Assembly (NCBI GenBank): GCA_903869345.1
Contig: CAIPYM010000053.1
Coordinates: forward strand, 1 to 64,000
Source: an uncultured Pseudomonadota bacterium
GTDB taxonomy: Bacteria; Pseudomonadota; Alphaproteobacteria; UBA9219
Reading direction: 5' to 3'
DNA length: 64,000 nt
Shown: positions 8,522-17,841 of the stretch, one piece after another
Position numbering within the stretch: position 1 is the first letter of the stretch
Layout of the letters: each line of letters opens with the position of its first letter
Program-made: the position numbers and the translations under genes
The notes under the pieces: generated by a model
Told to the model about the DNA's origin: nothing
What the model saw: the letters and a program-made list of their open reading frames with translations, nothing else
Databases searched by the model: none

Positions 8522-9562
8522 ATGACGGACTCGACTTTCCCTTCCTCGTCCTCGTCTCTGCTCGCGTTGGCGCGGGGACGTTTGACCGACACGCTCACCG
8601 ATGCGCAGTTTCCGGACTGGCCCGGATTCAGCCGGGGCAAGGTGCGCGACATCTACGACCTGCCACCCCCTAAGGGCCAAACCGAGGGGCGTAAACTCTT
8701 GATCGCCACGGACCGCCAAAGCGCCTTTGACAAGGTGTTGGCCGCCGTTCCGTTCAAAGGGCATGTTCTGACGTCCACGGCGAGGTACGGGTTCACGACC
8801 ACGGCCGACATTGTCCCTAACCACGTCCTGGATTACCCCGACCCGAACGTGACGTTGGTGCGCACCCTTCGCATGTTGCCGGTGGAAATCGTCGTGCGCG
8901 ACTACCTCACGGGCTCGACGGCGACATCATTGTGGTCCCTGTACGCGCAAGGCGAAGCGCATCCCTACGGCCTCACCCTGCCCGAGGGGTTGCGCAAGAA
9001 CGCCAAATTGCCGCAGACGGTCCTCACCCCCACCACCAAGCCGACCGATGGTGGGCACGACCGCCCCCTCACACCTGAGGCCATCACGCAAACGGGCCTG
9101 GTGGACGAACGCCTGTGGGCACAAGTTGCCGAAACCGCCCTGGCCCTTTTTGCCCAAGGACGGGAACGCGCCGCCGCGCGGGGGCTCATTTTGGTGGACA
9201 CCAAATACGAATTCGGCCTGGACGCGAGCGATCGCCTGACCCTGGCCGACGAGATTCACACCCCTGACAGCAGCCGGTATTGGCAGAACGAGACCTACGC
9301 GGCCCGGCATGCGGCGGGACAAGAGCCCGAAAGTCTTGATAAAGAGTTTCTCCGCCTCTGGATTGCCTCGCGCTGCGATCCTTACAACGAGCCCATTCCA
9401 ACGATTCCGCCCGCGACCCTGGCCGAGTTCAGCAGCCTTTACGTCCGCCTTTACGAGACCCTCACGGGCGAGCGTTTTGTCCCGCCGCCCGAATCGCCCC
9501 CCATCCGGGAGCGTGTGCGCCTGGCGCTGGAGCCGTACATTCAGAAGACCGGAATCGCCTAA
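8522..9562 (+). CDS. purC: Phosphoribosylaminoimidazole-succinocarboxamide synthase
   Basis: ATP-dependent ligation of aspartate to CAIR in de novo purine synthesis. The 346-residue protein is the longer form with the signature stretches GKVRDIYDL, LLIATDRQSAFD, VVRDYLTGSTATSLW and the substrate-binding DTKYEFGLD. This long version, rather than the ~240-residue form, occurs in some proteobacteria and eukaryotes. It lies 119 bases after hisG on the same strand and is followed by a family A repeat, probably ending the transcript. Confidence 0.94.
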   Translation: MTDSTFPSSSSSLLALARGRLTDTLTDAQFPDWPGFSRGKVRDIYDLPPPKGQTEGRKLLIATDRQSAFDKVLAAVPFKGHVLTSTARYGFTTTADIVPNHVLDYPDPNVTLVRTLRMLPVEIVVRDYLTGSTATSLWSLYAQGEAHPYGLTLPEGLRKNAKLPQTVLTPTTKPTDGGHDRPLTPEAITQTGLVDERLWAQVAETALALFAQGRERAAARGLILVDTKYEFGLDASDRLTLADEIHTPDSSRYWQNETYAARHAAGQEPESLDKEFLRLWIASRCDPYNEPIPTIPPATLAEFSSLYVRLYETLTGERFVPPPESPPIRERVRLALEPYIQKTGIA

Positions 9563-9577
9563 ACTCCCCCCTTCAGC

Positions 9578-9657
9578 GTCATCCCGGCGAAAGCCGAGAT
9601 CCATTTTTGTTTCGACACGGAAAGTGGCCCTGGATTCCGGCTTTCGCCGGAATGACG
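9578..9657. repeat. Family A repeat pair between purC and rsmE
   Basis: Two opposed hairpins: ATCCCGGCGAAAGCCGAGAT (9581-9600) and ATTCCGGCTTTCGCCGGAAT (9634-9653), separated by 33 bases. Lies between convergent purC and rsmE. Confidence 0.85.
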
Positions 9658-9716
9658 ACGGTGGGGACAGACTTCACATGGATGATCGTTTGATCCGGGA
9701 CTGGCGATAAGTCGGA

Positions 9717-10520
9717 TCAAGCAACGGGCGCACGTCCTTCGCCGCAGAACATCTGCCAACATGCAAGGGCCGTCAGAGCCGCTGTTTCGGCCCGCAGAAT
9801 GCGAGCCCCCAAGCGCAGCACAAGGACATTCGGCAAGGCGGCCAGACGCTGCAATTCGCCCAGCGTGAATCCACCTTCGGGTCCGGTGAACAGAGCCAGA
9901 CTCGGCGGAAGCGGGGCACGATCCCCCAGGGTGGCCCAGGGTTGCAGGGCCTCGGCCACCGGGCGAGCGGGACCAATCTCGGCGCACACGAGGGGCAGCC
10001 GATCGGCGGGCCAGGTTTCCACAACTTGCCGCAAAGGAAGGGACGCATGAATCGTCGGAATCGAAAGCCGCTCCGACTGTTCGGCGGCTTCAAGGGCGAC
10101 GGCCTGAAGATGCGCCAGCCCCAGACCCTGCACCTGCGTGCGATCGGTGAGGATCAACTGAAGGTGCGCGATCCCGAGCTCGGTCGCCTTCATCACCAGA
10201 AAATCAACGTGTGCCTTTTTCAAAGGCGCCGCGTAGAGCCAAATCTCGGGGCACGGCGGCTTTTCCGGGGGCCGCAACACGGCCACCACCTCCAACGCAG
10301 CGGTCGCCGCACGTTTCCCCCGCGCGGAGCCCGAGGGCACCAGAGCCAGCCGCGCATGGACCTCGCCATCGCGTTCGTTGAAAAGACGCACATCGTCCCC
10401 CGGCCCCCGCCGAAGAACGCGCCGCAGGTAGTGATCCGCCTCGGGCGTGAGGACAACGTGCACCCCTGGAGCCAACGCGTCGCTTACGGATAACCGTGGC
10501 CAAAGATGAGGGTCTGTCAT
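9717..10520 (-). CDS. rsmE: 16S rRNA (uracil-1498-N3)-methyltransferase
   Basis: SAM-dependent SPOUT methyltransferase for U1498 of 16S rRNA. The 267-residue protein has an N-terminal PUA-like domain (HYLRRVLRRGPGDDVRLFNE) and the knotted SPOUT C-terminal domain with KKAHVDFLVMKATELGI, the SERLSIPTI segment and the cofactor loop FTGPEGGFTLGEL followed by LGARILRAETAALTAL. The ATG at 10520 has GGAGG upstream; the frame continues further into family A repeat DNA, which is not protein. Convergent with purC. Confidence 0.93.
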   Translation of the reverse strand: MTDPHLWPRLSVSDALAPGVHVVLTPEADHYLRRVLRRGPGDDVRLFNERDGEVHARLALVPSGSARGKRAATAALEVVAVLRPPEKPPCPEIWLYAAPLKKAHVDFLVMKATELGIAHLQLILTDRTQVQGLGLAHLQAVALEAAEQSERLSIPTIHASLPLRQVVETWPADRLPLVCAEIGPARPVAEALQPWATLGDRAPLPPSLALFTGPEGGFTLGELQRLAALPNVLVLRLGARILRAETAALTALACWQMFCGEGRAPVA

Positions 10521-10534
10521 CACCACCTCCCCGC

Positions 10535-10706
10535 CTCGTCCCGGCGAAGGCCGGGACCTCGAGAAGCTTGACAGAGACATTCCCGATTCCCTCGAGACCC
10601 CGGCTTTCGCCGAGGTGACGGTCCTTTTTTCGGCTCCGCCTCCTCCCCCATCATCTCCGTGCCTCCTTCTGGGGCGAACGCGAATCTCGGCTTTCGCCGG
10701 AAGGTC
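10535..10706. repeat. Family A repeat array between ppiD and rsmE
   Basis: GTCCCGGC-GAAG-GCCGGGAC at 10538-10557, a degenerate ACCCCGGC...GCCGAGGT at 10597-10616, and a third partial unit (TCTCGGCTTTCGCCGGA) near 10686-10702. The CTCGAGAAGCTTGACAGAGA spacer is a diverged version of the spacer in the other dimers. It fills the gap between ppiD and rsmE, both on the - strand. Confidence 0.8.
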
Positions 10707-10713
10707 GGATTGA

Positions 10714-12603
10714 TTACGGTGCACTCTCGCGGTGACGAAGGGCGTTCAGGACGTTTTCGTGCACCGTCACGGTCAAGCGTTTGTTCACGTCACGAAGAGC
10801 CTGGTCCAAGATTTCGTGCGGAAAATCTTTGACCAACGATCCTGCCACTTGGGACCGTTCGGGAGAAGCCTGGGCGGGATCAACGTCCGTTGTTGTCGCA
10901 AGACGCGCCACGATGAATCGCCCACCATCCCTGATGAGCGTCACGTCCCCCCGTTTCAGCGCCAAAAGAGCAGGCAGAGAGTCTTTCGGCAGCCCAGGGT
11001 CTGTGTCTCCCAGGGCCGAGACGGGGCGCGAAAGCCGCGTTTCCACACCTGGACGCGCCGCAAGGGTCGCAAGGGAAGCTTTCTCCCGCAGCGCTTTTTC
11101 AATCTCTTTCGCAGCGACCTCGGCGGTTTGGCGTTTTTGCGCTTCCACCCACGCCCGCCGCACCTCGTCCCGCGCCTCGGCAAACGTACGCCGATGGGCA
11201 GGTGTCACGCTGTCCGAGCGAACGACCAGGGACGCTCCCTGCCGATCATCCAGCACAGGGCTCGTTTCCTCCGCGCTTTGCGAAAAGGCGGTCCGTAGGA
11301 TATCCGCGCGTCCGGGGAGGTTTTCCACGGACTTGCCCTCCGGGGTCCGGCCCTCCGCATCCACGGCGGGCCAGGTCACCAGGCGAAGCCCGAGGGGTTC
11401 TTTCAGCGATTCCAACGTTTTCCCGGCGGCCAGCGCATCGTCCAGCTCGTTCACGCGCCGCGCAAGGGCGTCGCCGACACGCTCTTGCTCCAGTTGCGTA
11501 CGCAGGCTCGCGCGGACATCATCCAGCGAAGGAACCGTCGAAGGGTGCACCGCCCGGAGCGTGATCACATGCCACCCGAGAGGGCTCTTCACGGGGCCGC
11601 TTACATCCCCGATCTTAAGCGCAAAAACGGTTGTGTAGAGCGCGGGCGGAATCGTGCCTTCCTCCAAGCCCTCCAACACAACGGGCTTGAGCCCCGCCGC
11701 ACGAACGGCGGCTTCAAACCCCTCGGGACCTTGGGCGGCCTTGGCCAGGGCTTGCGCCTGCGCCGGGTCTTGAACAACGACGTGCGCCATGTCCCGTCGC
11801 TCGGGCGTGGCGAGGTTAGCCCGGCGATCTTCGTAGGCGCGTTCCACATCGGCGTCGGTCACCGTGCTTTCCGCAGCGGCGGACGACGCGTCCAGAATCC
11901 CGACCGTCACGGCCCGAAACTCCGGAGCCATAAAGCGATCTTGAGCCGCGTCGTAAAAAGCCTTCAACGTCGCTTCATCGGGAGCTGCCGGTTCCGGTTG
12001 GCGGTCGTTCGGCACCGTGACAACCTCGAAGACACGTTTTTGCCCCCGCGCTTTGTAAAGAGCGTCCATCATGACGCGCGGGACCGTCGTGTTGGCCATC
12101 AGAGCATCAAAGATCAAGTGACGTGCCGCGTCAGCACGTTCATTCTCCAGAATAAACTTTTCGGCCAGACGGTTGCTTTGCAGAAGGGCCTTCCAACGCT
12201 CCTTATCAAAGTGCCCGTTTTCATCTTGGAACATGGGGCGCCGCGCCATCCATCGAAAAGCAGTCTTGTCATCCACGCGCAATCCCAGACGCGCCGCTTC
12301 CTGGTCGAACGCCGCATGTTCGATCAACGAGCCGAGGGCCAGGTCCAAAAGTCCCTGGTCGCGGGCTTCTTGCGCGGTCAAGGCACTGCCAGCTTGCTCG
12401 CGCATTTTCTGCAGACTCGCCGAAAATTCGCGCTCCAGCTCATGCGCCGTGATCGTCACACGACCGACCTTGGCAACGGCCCGTTGCTCGGGATGTCCCC
12501 TGAACATGTCGCCGACGCCCCAGACCGCGAAGCTTACAACGAGCAGGATCATCAACAGTTTAACGACCCACGAATGGGCCGCCGAGCGCAGGGATTGAAG
12601 CAT
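10714..12603 (-). CDS. ppiD: PpiD-like periplasmic peptidyl-prolyl isomerase/chaperone
   Basis: Membrane-anchored periplasmic foldase that helps outer-membrane and secreted proteins emerging from Sec. A 629-residue protein: one N-terminal membrane anchor (VVKLLMILLVVSFAVWGVGDMF, about 13-34), a SurA_N-like helical chaperone region (about 40-190), a parvulin-type domain around 230-370 (TPERRDMAHVVVQDP, IGDVSGPVKSPLGWHVITLR) and a second C-terminal parvulin-like and helical part. Length and order match PpiD. No clear Shine-Dalgarno precedes the ATG. Faces the divergent dsbA-family gene, so the region handles envelope protein folding. Confidence 0.9.
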   Translation of the reverse strand: MLQSLRSAAHSWVVKLLMILLVVSFAVWGVGDMFRGHPEQRAVAKVGRVTITAHELEREFSASLQKMREQAGSALTAQEARDQGLLDLALGSLIEHAAFDQEAARLGLRVDDKTAFRWMARRPMFQDENGHFDKERWKALLQSNRLAEKFILENERADAARHLIFDALMANTTVPRVMMDALYKARGQKRVFEVVTVPNDRQPEPAAPDEATLKAFYDAAQDRFMAPEFRAVTVGILDASSAAAESTVTDADVERAYEDRRANLATPERRDMAHVVVQDPAQAQALAKAAQGPEGFEAAVRAAGLKPVVLEGLEEGTIPPALYTTVFALKIGDVSGPVKSPLGWHVITLRAVHPSTVPSLDDVRASLRTQLEQERVGDALARRVNELDDALAAGKTLESLKEPLGLRLVTWPAVDAEGRTPEGKSVENLPGRADILRTAFSQSAEETSPVLDDRQGASLVVRSDSVTPAHRRTFAEARDEVRRAWVEAQKRQTAEVAAKEIEKALREKASLATLAARPGVETRLSRPVSALGDTDPGLPKDSLPALLALKRGDVTLIRDGGRFIVARLATTTDVDPAQASPERSQVAGSLVKDFPHEILDQALRDVNKRLTVTVHENVLNALRHRESAP

Positions 12604-12710
12604 CAGAGATCACGCGAAGACAGAGAGGCCGGGACTCAACGGACGACGTGCGCCCGTGTCCCGGAAAACGAGAGGCATGATAAAGGGCTCCTCCGGAATC
12701 GGCAAACGTC

Positions 12711-12761
12711 GCGCTGACTCGCCCCGTGGACGCGCCACGCTGACTCGCTACGTTGACTTCG
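12711..12761 (+). repeat. Short direct repeats upstream of the dsbA-family gene
   Basis: GCTGACTC occurs at 12713-12720 and 12739-12746, with a variant GTTGACTT at 12752-12759, in the 221-base divergent gap between ppiD and the dsbA-family gene. The last copy contains TTGACT, which could serve as a -35 box. Could be a regulator binding site or chance. Confidence 0.35.
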
Positions 12762-12824
12762 GACCGGAAAGTTGATTGTGTGAGGGTGTTCCTTCCGTTG
12801 TTCAGGATTGAGGAGATTGACGTC

Positions 12825-13616
12825 ATGCGTACACGGCTTGCTCTCGCGGCTCTTGGGGCTTTCATTCTTGTCGCGCCGAACGGCACCGCAAGCGCCTCGA
12901 CTCCGACCCTGACCGACGACCAGAAAACCGCCGTGGAAAGCGTTGTGCGTGAGCTCCTGACGCAAAAGGAGCCCGAGATTATCCTGCAGGCCGCGCAGAC
13001 GCTCCAAAAGCGCGAAGCCTCGGCCCAAGCCGACAAGAGCGTCGCGGATGTCGCGAAAAACGCCACCAAACTTTTCAACGATCCAACATCACCCGTGGGG
13101 GGCAACCTCAAAGGGGATGTCACGATGGTTGAGTTTTTTGACTACCGATGCGGCTATTGCAAGGCCGTTCACCCCGAAATTCTGAAGGCCTTGGACGCCG
13201 ACAAAAACATCCGTTTTGTCTACAAGGAATTTCCGATTTTTGGGCCCGACTCGGTTGCGACCTCCAAACTCGCCCTCGCAAGCGTGCGGCAGGACAAATA
13301 TCCCCTCTTTCACAACGCTCTCATGGCAGCTAAAGGGCATTTGACCGAGGAAGAAGTTCTGAAAGTTGCGAAAGCCGTTGGCCTTGATGTTGCCAAGCTC
13401 CAGAAGGACGCTAAAGACCCAGCCATCGCCAAAGCGGTTGAGGCCAATCAGGACCTCGCGACGACCTTGGGCCTTCACGGAACGCCCGCCTTCATCATCG
13501 GGGACAAGGTGTACCCCGGTGGTCTCGGCGCTTCGCAGATTCAGGCGGCCGTCGCGGAAGCACGCCGCGACGCTCCTGCCAAGCGCGCCAGCGAAAACGT
13601 CCCGGCGCAGTCCTGA
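12825..13616 (+). CDS. DsbA-family thiol:disulfide oxidoreductase, periplasmic
   Basis: A 263-residue thioredoxin-fold protein with a signal peptide (RTRLALAALGAFILVAP, cleavage near ASA). An N-terminal helical segment (about 35-85) precedes the DsbA-like domain with the redox motif Cys109-Gly-Tyr-Cys112 in EFFDYRCGYCKAV and the cis-Pro loop HGTPAFIIG. This architecture matches the Com1/ScsC/BdbD-like DsbA group that oxidises or isomerises disulfides in the periplasm. The ATG at 12825 is chosen over an earlier in-frame codon because it begins the signal peptide and has GAGGAG upstream. Located 75 bases before accB. Confidence 0.9.
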   Translation: MRTRLALAALGAFILVAPNGTASASTPTLTDDQKTAVESVVRELLTQKEPEIILQAAQTLQKREASAQADKSVADVAKNATKLFNDPTSPVGGNLKGDVTMVEFFDYRCGYCKAVHPEILKALDADKNIRFVYKEFPIFGPDSVATSKLALASVRQDKYPLFHNALMAAKGHLTEEEVLKVAKAVGLDVAKLQKDAKDPAIAKAVEANQDLATTLGLHGTPAFIIGDKVYPGGLGASQIQAAVAEARRDAPAKRASENVPAQS

Positions 13617-13691
13617 CGCAGCAACGCTGCGAACGGACGATCCTTTCCCGACGCACCCGTACTCCTGGATTTGATACGAGGGAATCGCACG

Positions 13692-14153
13692 ATGACCCCC
13701 CCGCCGTTTGACATCGCTACCGACGCGATTCGCGAAGTTGCCGCCCTCCTGAAAGAAACGGGCCTCGGCGAGATCGAGTACGCCGAAGGGGATCGCCGCA
13801 TTCGTTGCGTGGCGGCGGTGTCGGCTCCTGTTGCCGCCCCAACGCCCCTTCCCGTCGCGTCCACGGCGGGAACTTCGGCTCCTGCGGCAGGACCCGCCAC
13901 CGCGTCCAACGACACCGAAGGAACGCCCATCAAATCCCCGATGGTGGGAACGGTGTACCTCGCGCCCGAGCCCTCTGCAAAGCCGTTTGTGGACGTCGGC
14001 AGCGTCGTGAAAACAGGGTCCACCCTGCTCATCATCGAAGCCATGAAAGTGATGAACCCCATCAAGGCCCCTCGGGATGGCACGGTGATCAAGGTGGTGG
14101 TCCAAGATGGGCAGCCCGTTGAATTCGACGAGCCCCTCGTGATCTTGGCCTAA
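13692..14153 (+). CDS. accB: Biotin carboxyl carrier protein of acetyl-CoA carboxylase
   Basis: Carries the biotin that shuttles CO2 in malonyl-CoA formation. The 153-residue protein has an N-terminal helical segment, an Ala/Pro-rich flexible linker (about 40-75) and the C-terminal biotinyl domain, with the biotinylated Lys119 in EAMKVMN. The ATG at 13692 has GAGGGA eight bases upstream. accC follows after 14 bases, the usual accBC operon. Confidence 0.96.
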   Translation: MTPPPFDIATDAIREVAALLKETGLGEIEYAEGDRRIRCVAAVSAPVAAPTPLPVASTAGTSAPAAGPATASNDTEGTPIKSPMVGTVYLAPEPSAKPFVDVGSVVKTGSTLLIIEAMKVMNPIKAPRDGTVIKVVVQDGQPVEFDEPLVILA

Positions 14154-14167
14154 GGGAAGGGTTCCCC

Positions 14168-15511
14168 GTGTTCGAAAAAGTCCTGATCGCCAACCGAGGG
14201 GAAAGCGCCCTGCGCATCCACCGCGCGTGCCGCGAGATGGGGATTCAAACGGTCGCCGTCCATTCCACGGCGGATTCGGACGCAATGCACGTTCGCTTGG
14301 CCGATGAAAGCGTGTGCATCGGCCCGCCCTCGCCCCGTGAAAGCTACCTCAACATTCCGGCCATTTTGACGGCGGCGGCGATCACGGGGGCGGACGCCAT
14401 CCACCCCGGCATCGGGTTCATGGCGGAAAACGCCACGTTTGCGGAAATGGTGGAAGAGCACGGATTTGTGTTCATCGGCCCCACGCCCCAACATATCCGA
14501 ATCATGGGCGACAAGATCACGGCCAAAAGGACGGTCAAGGAACTGGGCCTCCCGACGGTTCCGGGCTCGGACGGCGTGGTCGCAACGCTCGAGGCCGCCA
14601 AGCCTCTTGCGGCGCGGATCGGGTACCCCGTCCTGATCAAAGCCTCGGCGGGCGGTGGCGGTAAGGGCATGAAAGTCGCCTCCAGCGCCAAGGACCTTGC
14701 GGAAGCCTACACGCTGGCTCGCAACGAGGCGCGGGCCGCGTTCGGCAACGACGAGGTTTACCTCGAAAAATACCTCGCGCACCCCCGGCACATCGAAGTG
14801 CAGATTCTCGGCGACACACACGGGCACGCCATTCACCTCGGGGAGCGCGATTGCTCCATCCAACGGCGTCACCAAAAAGTGATCGAAGAGGCCCCCTCAC
14901 CGGGACTGAATGACGCCGAACGCGCCCAGATCGGCAAGCTGGCAGCCTCCGTCGTGCAACGGCTCGGGTACCGTGGGGTCGGCACGCTGGAGTTCCTCTA
15001 CGAAAACGGGCGGTTCTATTTCATTGAAATGAACACGCGCCTGCAGATTGAGCACACCATCACCGAGATGGTGACAGGCCTTGACCTCGTGCGTGCGCAA
15101 ATTCGTGTGGCCGCTGGCCTTCCGCTGGGGATCAAGCAGAGCGACGTGCTCCCCTCGGGCCACGCCATTGAATGCCGGATCAACGCCGAGAATCCGGAAA
15201 CGTTCATCCCCTCGCCCGGCCTTGTCACGGATTTTCATGCACCCGGAGGCCTGGGCGTGCGCGTGGACAGCGCCCTTTACAGCGGCTACCGCGTGCCGCC
15301 CTATTACGACAGCATGATCGCCAAGCTCATCGTCCACGGTAAAACACGCAATGAATGCCTGCTGCGCCTTCGCCGGAGCCTGGAAGAATTCGTCATCGGG
15401 GGCATTGAGACAACACTCCCCCTTCACCGCCGCCTCGTGGCCCAGCCGGATTTTATTGACGGGCGCTACGACATTCACTGGCTTGAAGGGTTCCTGGACC
15501 CCCTGAGCTAA
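14168..15511 (+). CDS. accC: Biotin carboxylase subunit of acetyl-CoA carboxylase
   Basis: ATP-dependent carboxylation of biotin on AccB. 447 residues, the usual length. ATP-grasp features: N-terminal [20 protein letters not shown], the Gly-rich ATP loop [31 protein letters not shown], the [19 protein letters not shown] motif and the catalytic [20 protein letters not shown]. Starts with GTG. The stop overlaps the stop of the convergent prfA by four bases. Confidence 0.97.
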   Translation: MFEKVLIANRGESALRIHRACREMGIQTVAVHSTADSDAMHVRLADESVCIGPPSPRESYLNIPAILTAAAITGADAIHPGIGFMAENATFAEMVEEHGFVFIGPTPQHIRIMGDKITAKRTVKELGLPTVPGSDGVVATLEAAKPLAARIGYPVLIKASAGGGGKGMKVASSAKDLAEAYTLARNEARAAFGNDEVYLEKYLAHPRHIEVQILGDTHGHAIHLGERDCSIQRRHQKVIEEAPSPGLNDAERAQIGKLAASVVQRLGYRGVGTLEFLYENGRFYFIEMNTRLQIEHTITEMVTGLDLVRAQIRVAAGLPLGIKQSDVLPSGHAIECRINAENPETFIPSPGLVTDFHAPGGLGVRVDSALYSGYRVPPYYDSMIAKLIVHGKTRNECLLRLRRSLEEFVIGGIETTLPLHRRLVAQPDFIDGRYDIHWLEGFLDPLS

Positions 15512-16578
15512 GCTTCCTGCAAAGCCGCCATGCGGTCGGCCTCGTCCTGGGCGATGAGGGCGTCCACAAACAAATCCAACGCCGTGCCCTCAATCATCTC
15601 GCTCAGACGGTAAAGCGTCAGGTTGATCCGGTGGTCCGACACCCGGCCTTGCGGAAAATTGTACGTGCGAATGCGCTCGGACCGGTCGCCCGTCCCGACT
15701 TGGCCGCGCCGTGCCGCCGCGTGCTCGGCTGCGCGAAGGGCCCGCTCGCGTTCATAAATCCGGGCCCGCAGAACCTTCATGGCCCGCGCCCGGTTCTTGA
15801 TCTGTGAGCGTTCGTCCTGCATCGCCACGACCGTTCCCGTCGGAATGTGCGTGATGCGCACGGCGCTTTCGGTCTTGTTCACGTGCTGCCCGCCCGCACC
15901 CGAGGACCGGTACACGTCGATCCGCAAATCTTTCTCGTCAATCTGAATGTCCAGCTCTTCCACCTCGGGCAGGACGGCCACGGTCGCCGTGGACGTATGA
16001 ACACGCCCGGAGGCCTCCGTCTGCGGCACGCGCTGCACACGGTGAACGCCCGATTCAAACTTGAGCCGGGCAAAAACGCCCTTGCCACCGATGGAGGCCG
16101 TGCCCTCGCGCACGCCGCCGAGGTCGTTCTCCGACAACGCGAGAACCTCAAACGTCCAACCGCGAAATGCCGCGTACTTGCGGTACATCTCCAGCAAAAG
16201 CGCCGCAAACAGAGCGGCCTCATCGCCCCCGGTTCCCGCCCGCACTTCCAAAATCGCGTTACGCTCGTCGGCCGAGTCCTTGGGCAAGAGCAGCCGCCGC
16301 AACGCAAGCTCGACCTCGGGCACGCGGGGACGCAGGAGGTCCAACTCGGCCTTGGCCTCCTCGCGCATCTCGGGGTCCGTCAACAGCGCCTCGGCCTCGC
16401 GTGTTTCCTGGTAGAGGCGCAACAGCTCCTCGGCTTTTTCCGCCGCCGGGATCAGGTCGGAATATTCTTTCGACAACTGCGCCATGCGCGGCGGGGCCAA
16501 CCCCTCTTCCGCCAGAGCGTCGCGCAACGCGCGATGCCGCGCCAAGATATGATCACTCGTTTCCGCCAGCGTGGACAT
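15508..16578 (-). CDS. prfA: Peptide chain release factor 1
   Basis: Recognises UAA and UAG stop codons and triggers peptide release. 356 residues. The GGQ catalytic motif is at 229-231 ([14 protein letters not shown]). The codon-recognition tripeptide region reads [14 protein letters not shown] (PQT at 185-187), the RF1 PxT pattern rather than the SPF of RF2. No prmC lies beside it. Its 3' end overlaps accC tail to tail by four bases. Confidence 0.96.
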   Translation of the reverse strand: MSTLAETSDHILARHRALRDALAEEGLAPPRMAQLSKEYSDLIPAAEKAEELLRLYQETREAEALLTDPEMREEAKAELDLLRPRVPEVELALRRLLLPKDSADERNAILEVRAGTGGDEAALFAALLLEMYRKYAAFRGWTFEVLALSENDLGGVREGTASIGGKGVFARLKFESGVHRVQRVPQTEASGRVHTSTATVAVLPEVEELDIQIDEKDLRIDVYRSSGAGGQHVNKTESAVRITHIPTGTVVAMQDERSQIKNRARAMKVLRARIYERERALRAAEHAAARRGQVGTGDRSERIRTYNFPQGRVSDHRINLTLYRLSEMIEGTALDLFVDALIAQDEADRMAALQEA

Positions 16579-16697
16579 GCATCGTTCCTAAGCAAACACG
16601 GCCGAGGCGTCTCCCCTGCACGTGAGAAGGTGGTTAGGGGGCGACGGCGCAAAAAGCAAGGTTGCCCTCGTTGTGTCCTTAGGATGACGAAAGCCGC

Positions 16698-16845
16698 CCT
16701 TGTCCGTCATTGCGAACCCGCGTAGCGGGTGAAGCAATCCAGGGCCGTTTGTCCCGTCCTCTCCGTTGTGAGGTAAGAACAGCAAGAACAGTTTTGTGCG
16801 GCCCTGGATCGCCACGCCCCCTTCGGAGGCTCGCGATGACGGTGG
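16698..16845. repeat. Family B repeat, paired inverted halves
   Basis: CGTCATTGCGAACCCGCGTA begins the left half (16705-16743, ending GAAGCAATCCAGGG) and an inverted right half (GCCCTGGATCGCCACGC to CTCGCGATGACGG, 16801-16842) closes it. Each half holds a small internal palindrome (ACCCGCGTAGCGGGT; CCCCCTTCGGAGG). It occupies most of the 288-base gap between prfA and fabH, where no gene is seen. Confidence 0.8.
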
Positions 16846-16866
16846 AAGGGACAGGACCCTAAAAAC

Positions 16867-17841
16867 CTACCACCGCACCAGCGCCGAAGCCCAGGTGAGG
16901 CCTGCGCCGAGGGCGTCCAGCAGCACGAGCTGCCCCGGTTGCAACCGTCCGTCGGCCTCGGCCGCCGCCAGCGCCAAGGGAATGGAGGCCCCCGACGTGT
17001 TGGCGTGTTCGGCCACGGTCAGCACCACGCGTTCGGGCCCAAGGCCGAGTTTTTTCGCGGTGGCCTCGATGATGCGTTGGTTGGCCTGATGCGGCACAAA
17101 CCAGTCCAGGTCCTGAGGCGTCAGGCCGTTCGCCGTCAGCGTTTCCTCGACAACCTCGGTGAGTTTTTCAACGGCGTGGCGAAAAACCTCCCGCCCGCGC
17201 ATCCGAACTTTTCCCGTCGTGGCCGTGCTGCCCGCCCCGCCGTCCGTTTTCAGAATGTCATAGAGCCGCCCATCCGCATGAAGCCGCGTGTCCAGAATCC
17301 CGCGATCCTGGATCGAGCCCGTTCCGGGCGCGGCTTTCAGAACAACGGCCCCCGCGCCGTCCCCAAAAAGGACGCACGTCGTTCGATCCGTCCAATCCAA
17401 GAGGCGTGAAAAACTCTCGGCCCCGATCACAAGAATCGTCTCGGCTTGCCCCAAACGAATCGCGTTATCGGCCATGGTCAGCGCGTACAGGAACCCCGAG
17501 CACGCGGCCTGCACATCAAACGCAAAACCTTGTGTAATCCCGAGAGCCCCCTGCACGCGCGTGGCCGTGGCGGGCATGGTCTCGGCGGGGGTTGTCGTCG
17601 CCAGCACAACGCCCTGAACGTCCCGCGCCTCAACCCCGGCCCGCACCAACGCCGCCCGCGCCGCCTGAATCGCAAGGTCCGCTGTGGTCTCCCCGTCCGC
17701 GACAAGGTGCCGCCCCTGAATGCCGGTACGCTCTCGAATCCAGGCGTCCGAGGTCTCAACGCGCGATTCGAGCGCAGCATTCGGCACCAACGGTCCGGGC
17801 AAGAAGCTCCCGCACCCCGCGATCACGGAACGCCGAATCAT
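16867..17841 (-). CDS. fabH: 3-oxoacyl-ACP synthase III
   Basis: Starts fatty acid synthesis by condensing acetyl-CoA with malonyl-ACP. 324 residues with the complete thiolase-fold triad: Cys114 (VQAACSGFLYA), His251 (VPHQANQRIIE) and Asn281 (AEHANTSGASIP). Its ATG overlaps the plsX stop (ATGA), so translation is coupled. Third gene of the rpmF-plsX-fabH operon typical of proteobacteria. Confidence 0.97.
   Translation of the reverse strand: MIRRSVIAGCGSFLPGPLVPNAALESRVETSDAWIRERTGIQGRHLVADGETTADLAIQAARAALVRAGVEARDVQGVVLATTTPAETMPATATRVQGALGITQGFAFDVQAACSGFLYALTMADNAIRLGQAETILVIGAESFSRLLDWTDRTTCVLFGDGAGAVVLKAAPGTGSIQDRGILDTRLHADGRLYDILKTDGGAGSTATTGKVRMRGREVFRHAVEKLTEVVEETLTANGLTPQDLDWFVPHQANQRIIEATAKKLGLGPERVVLTVAEHANTSGASIPLALAAAEADGRLQPGQLVLLDALGAGLTWASALVRW

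Noticed and set aside
16698-16845. Insertion sequence with inverted ends
   Set aside because: The inverted halves enclose under 150 bases and no transposase; better described as a small palindromic repeat.
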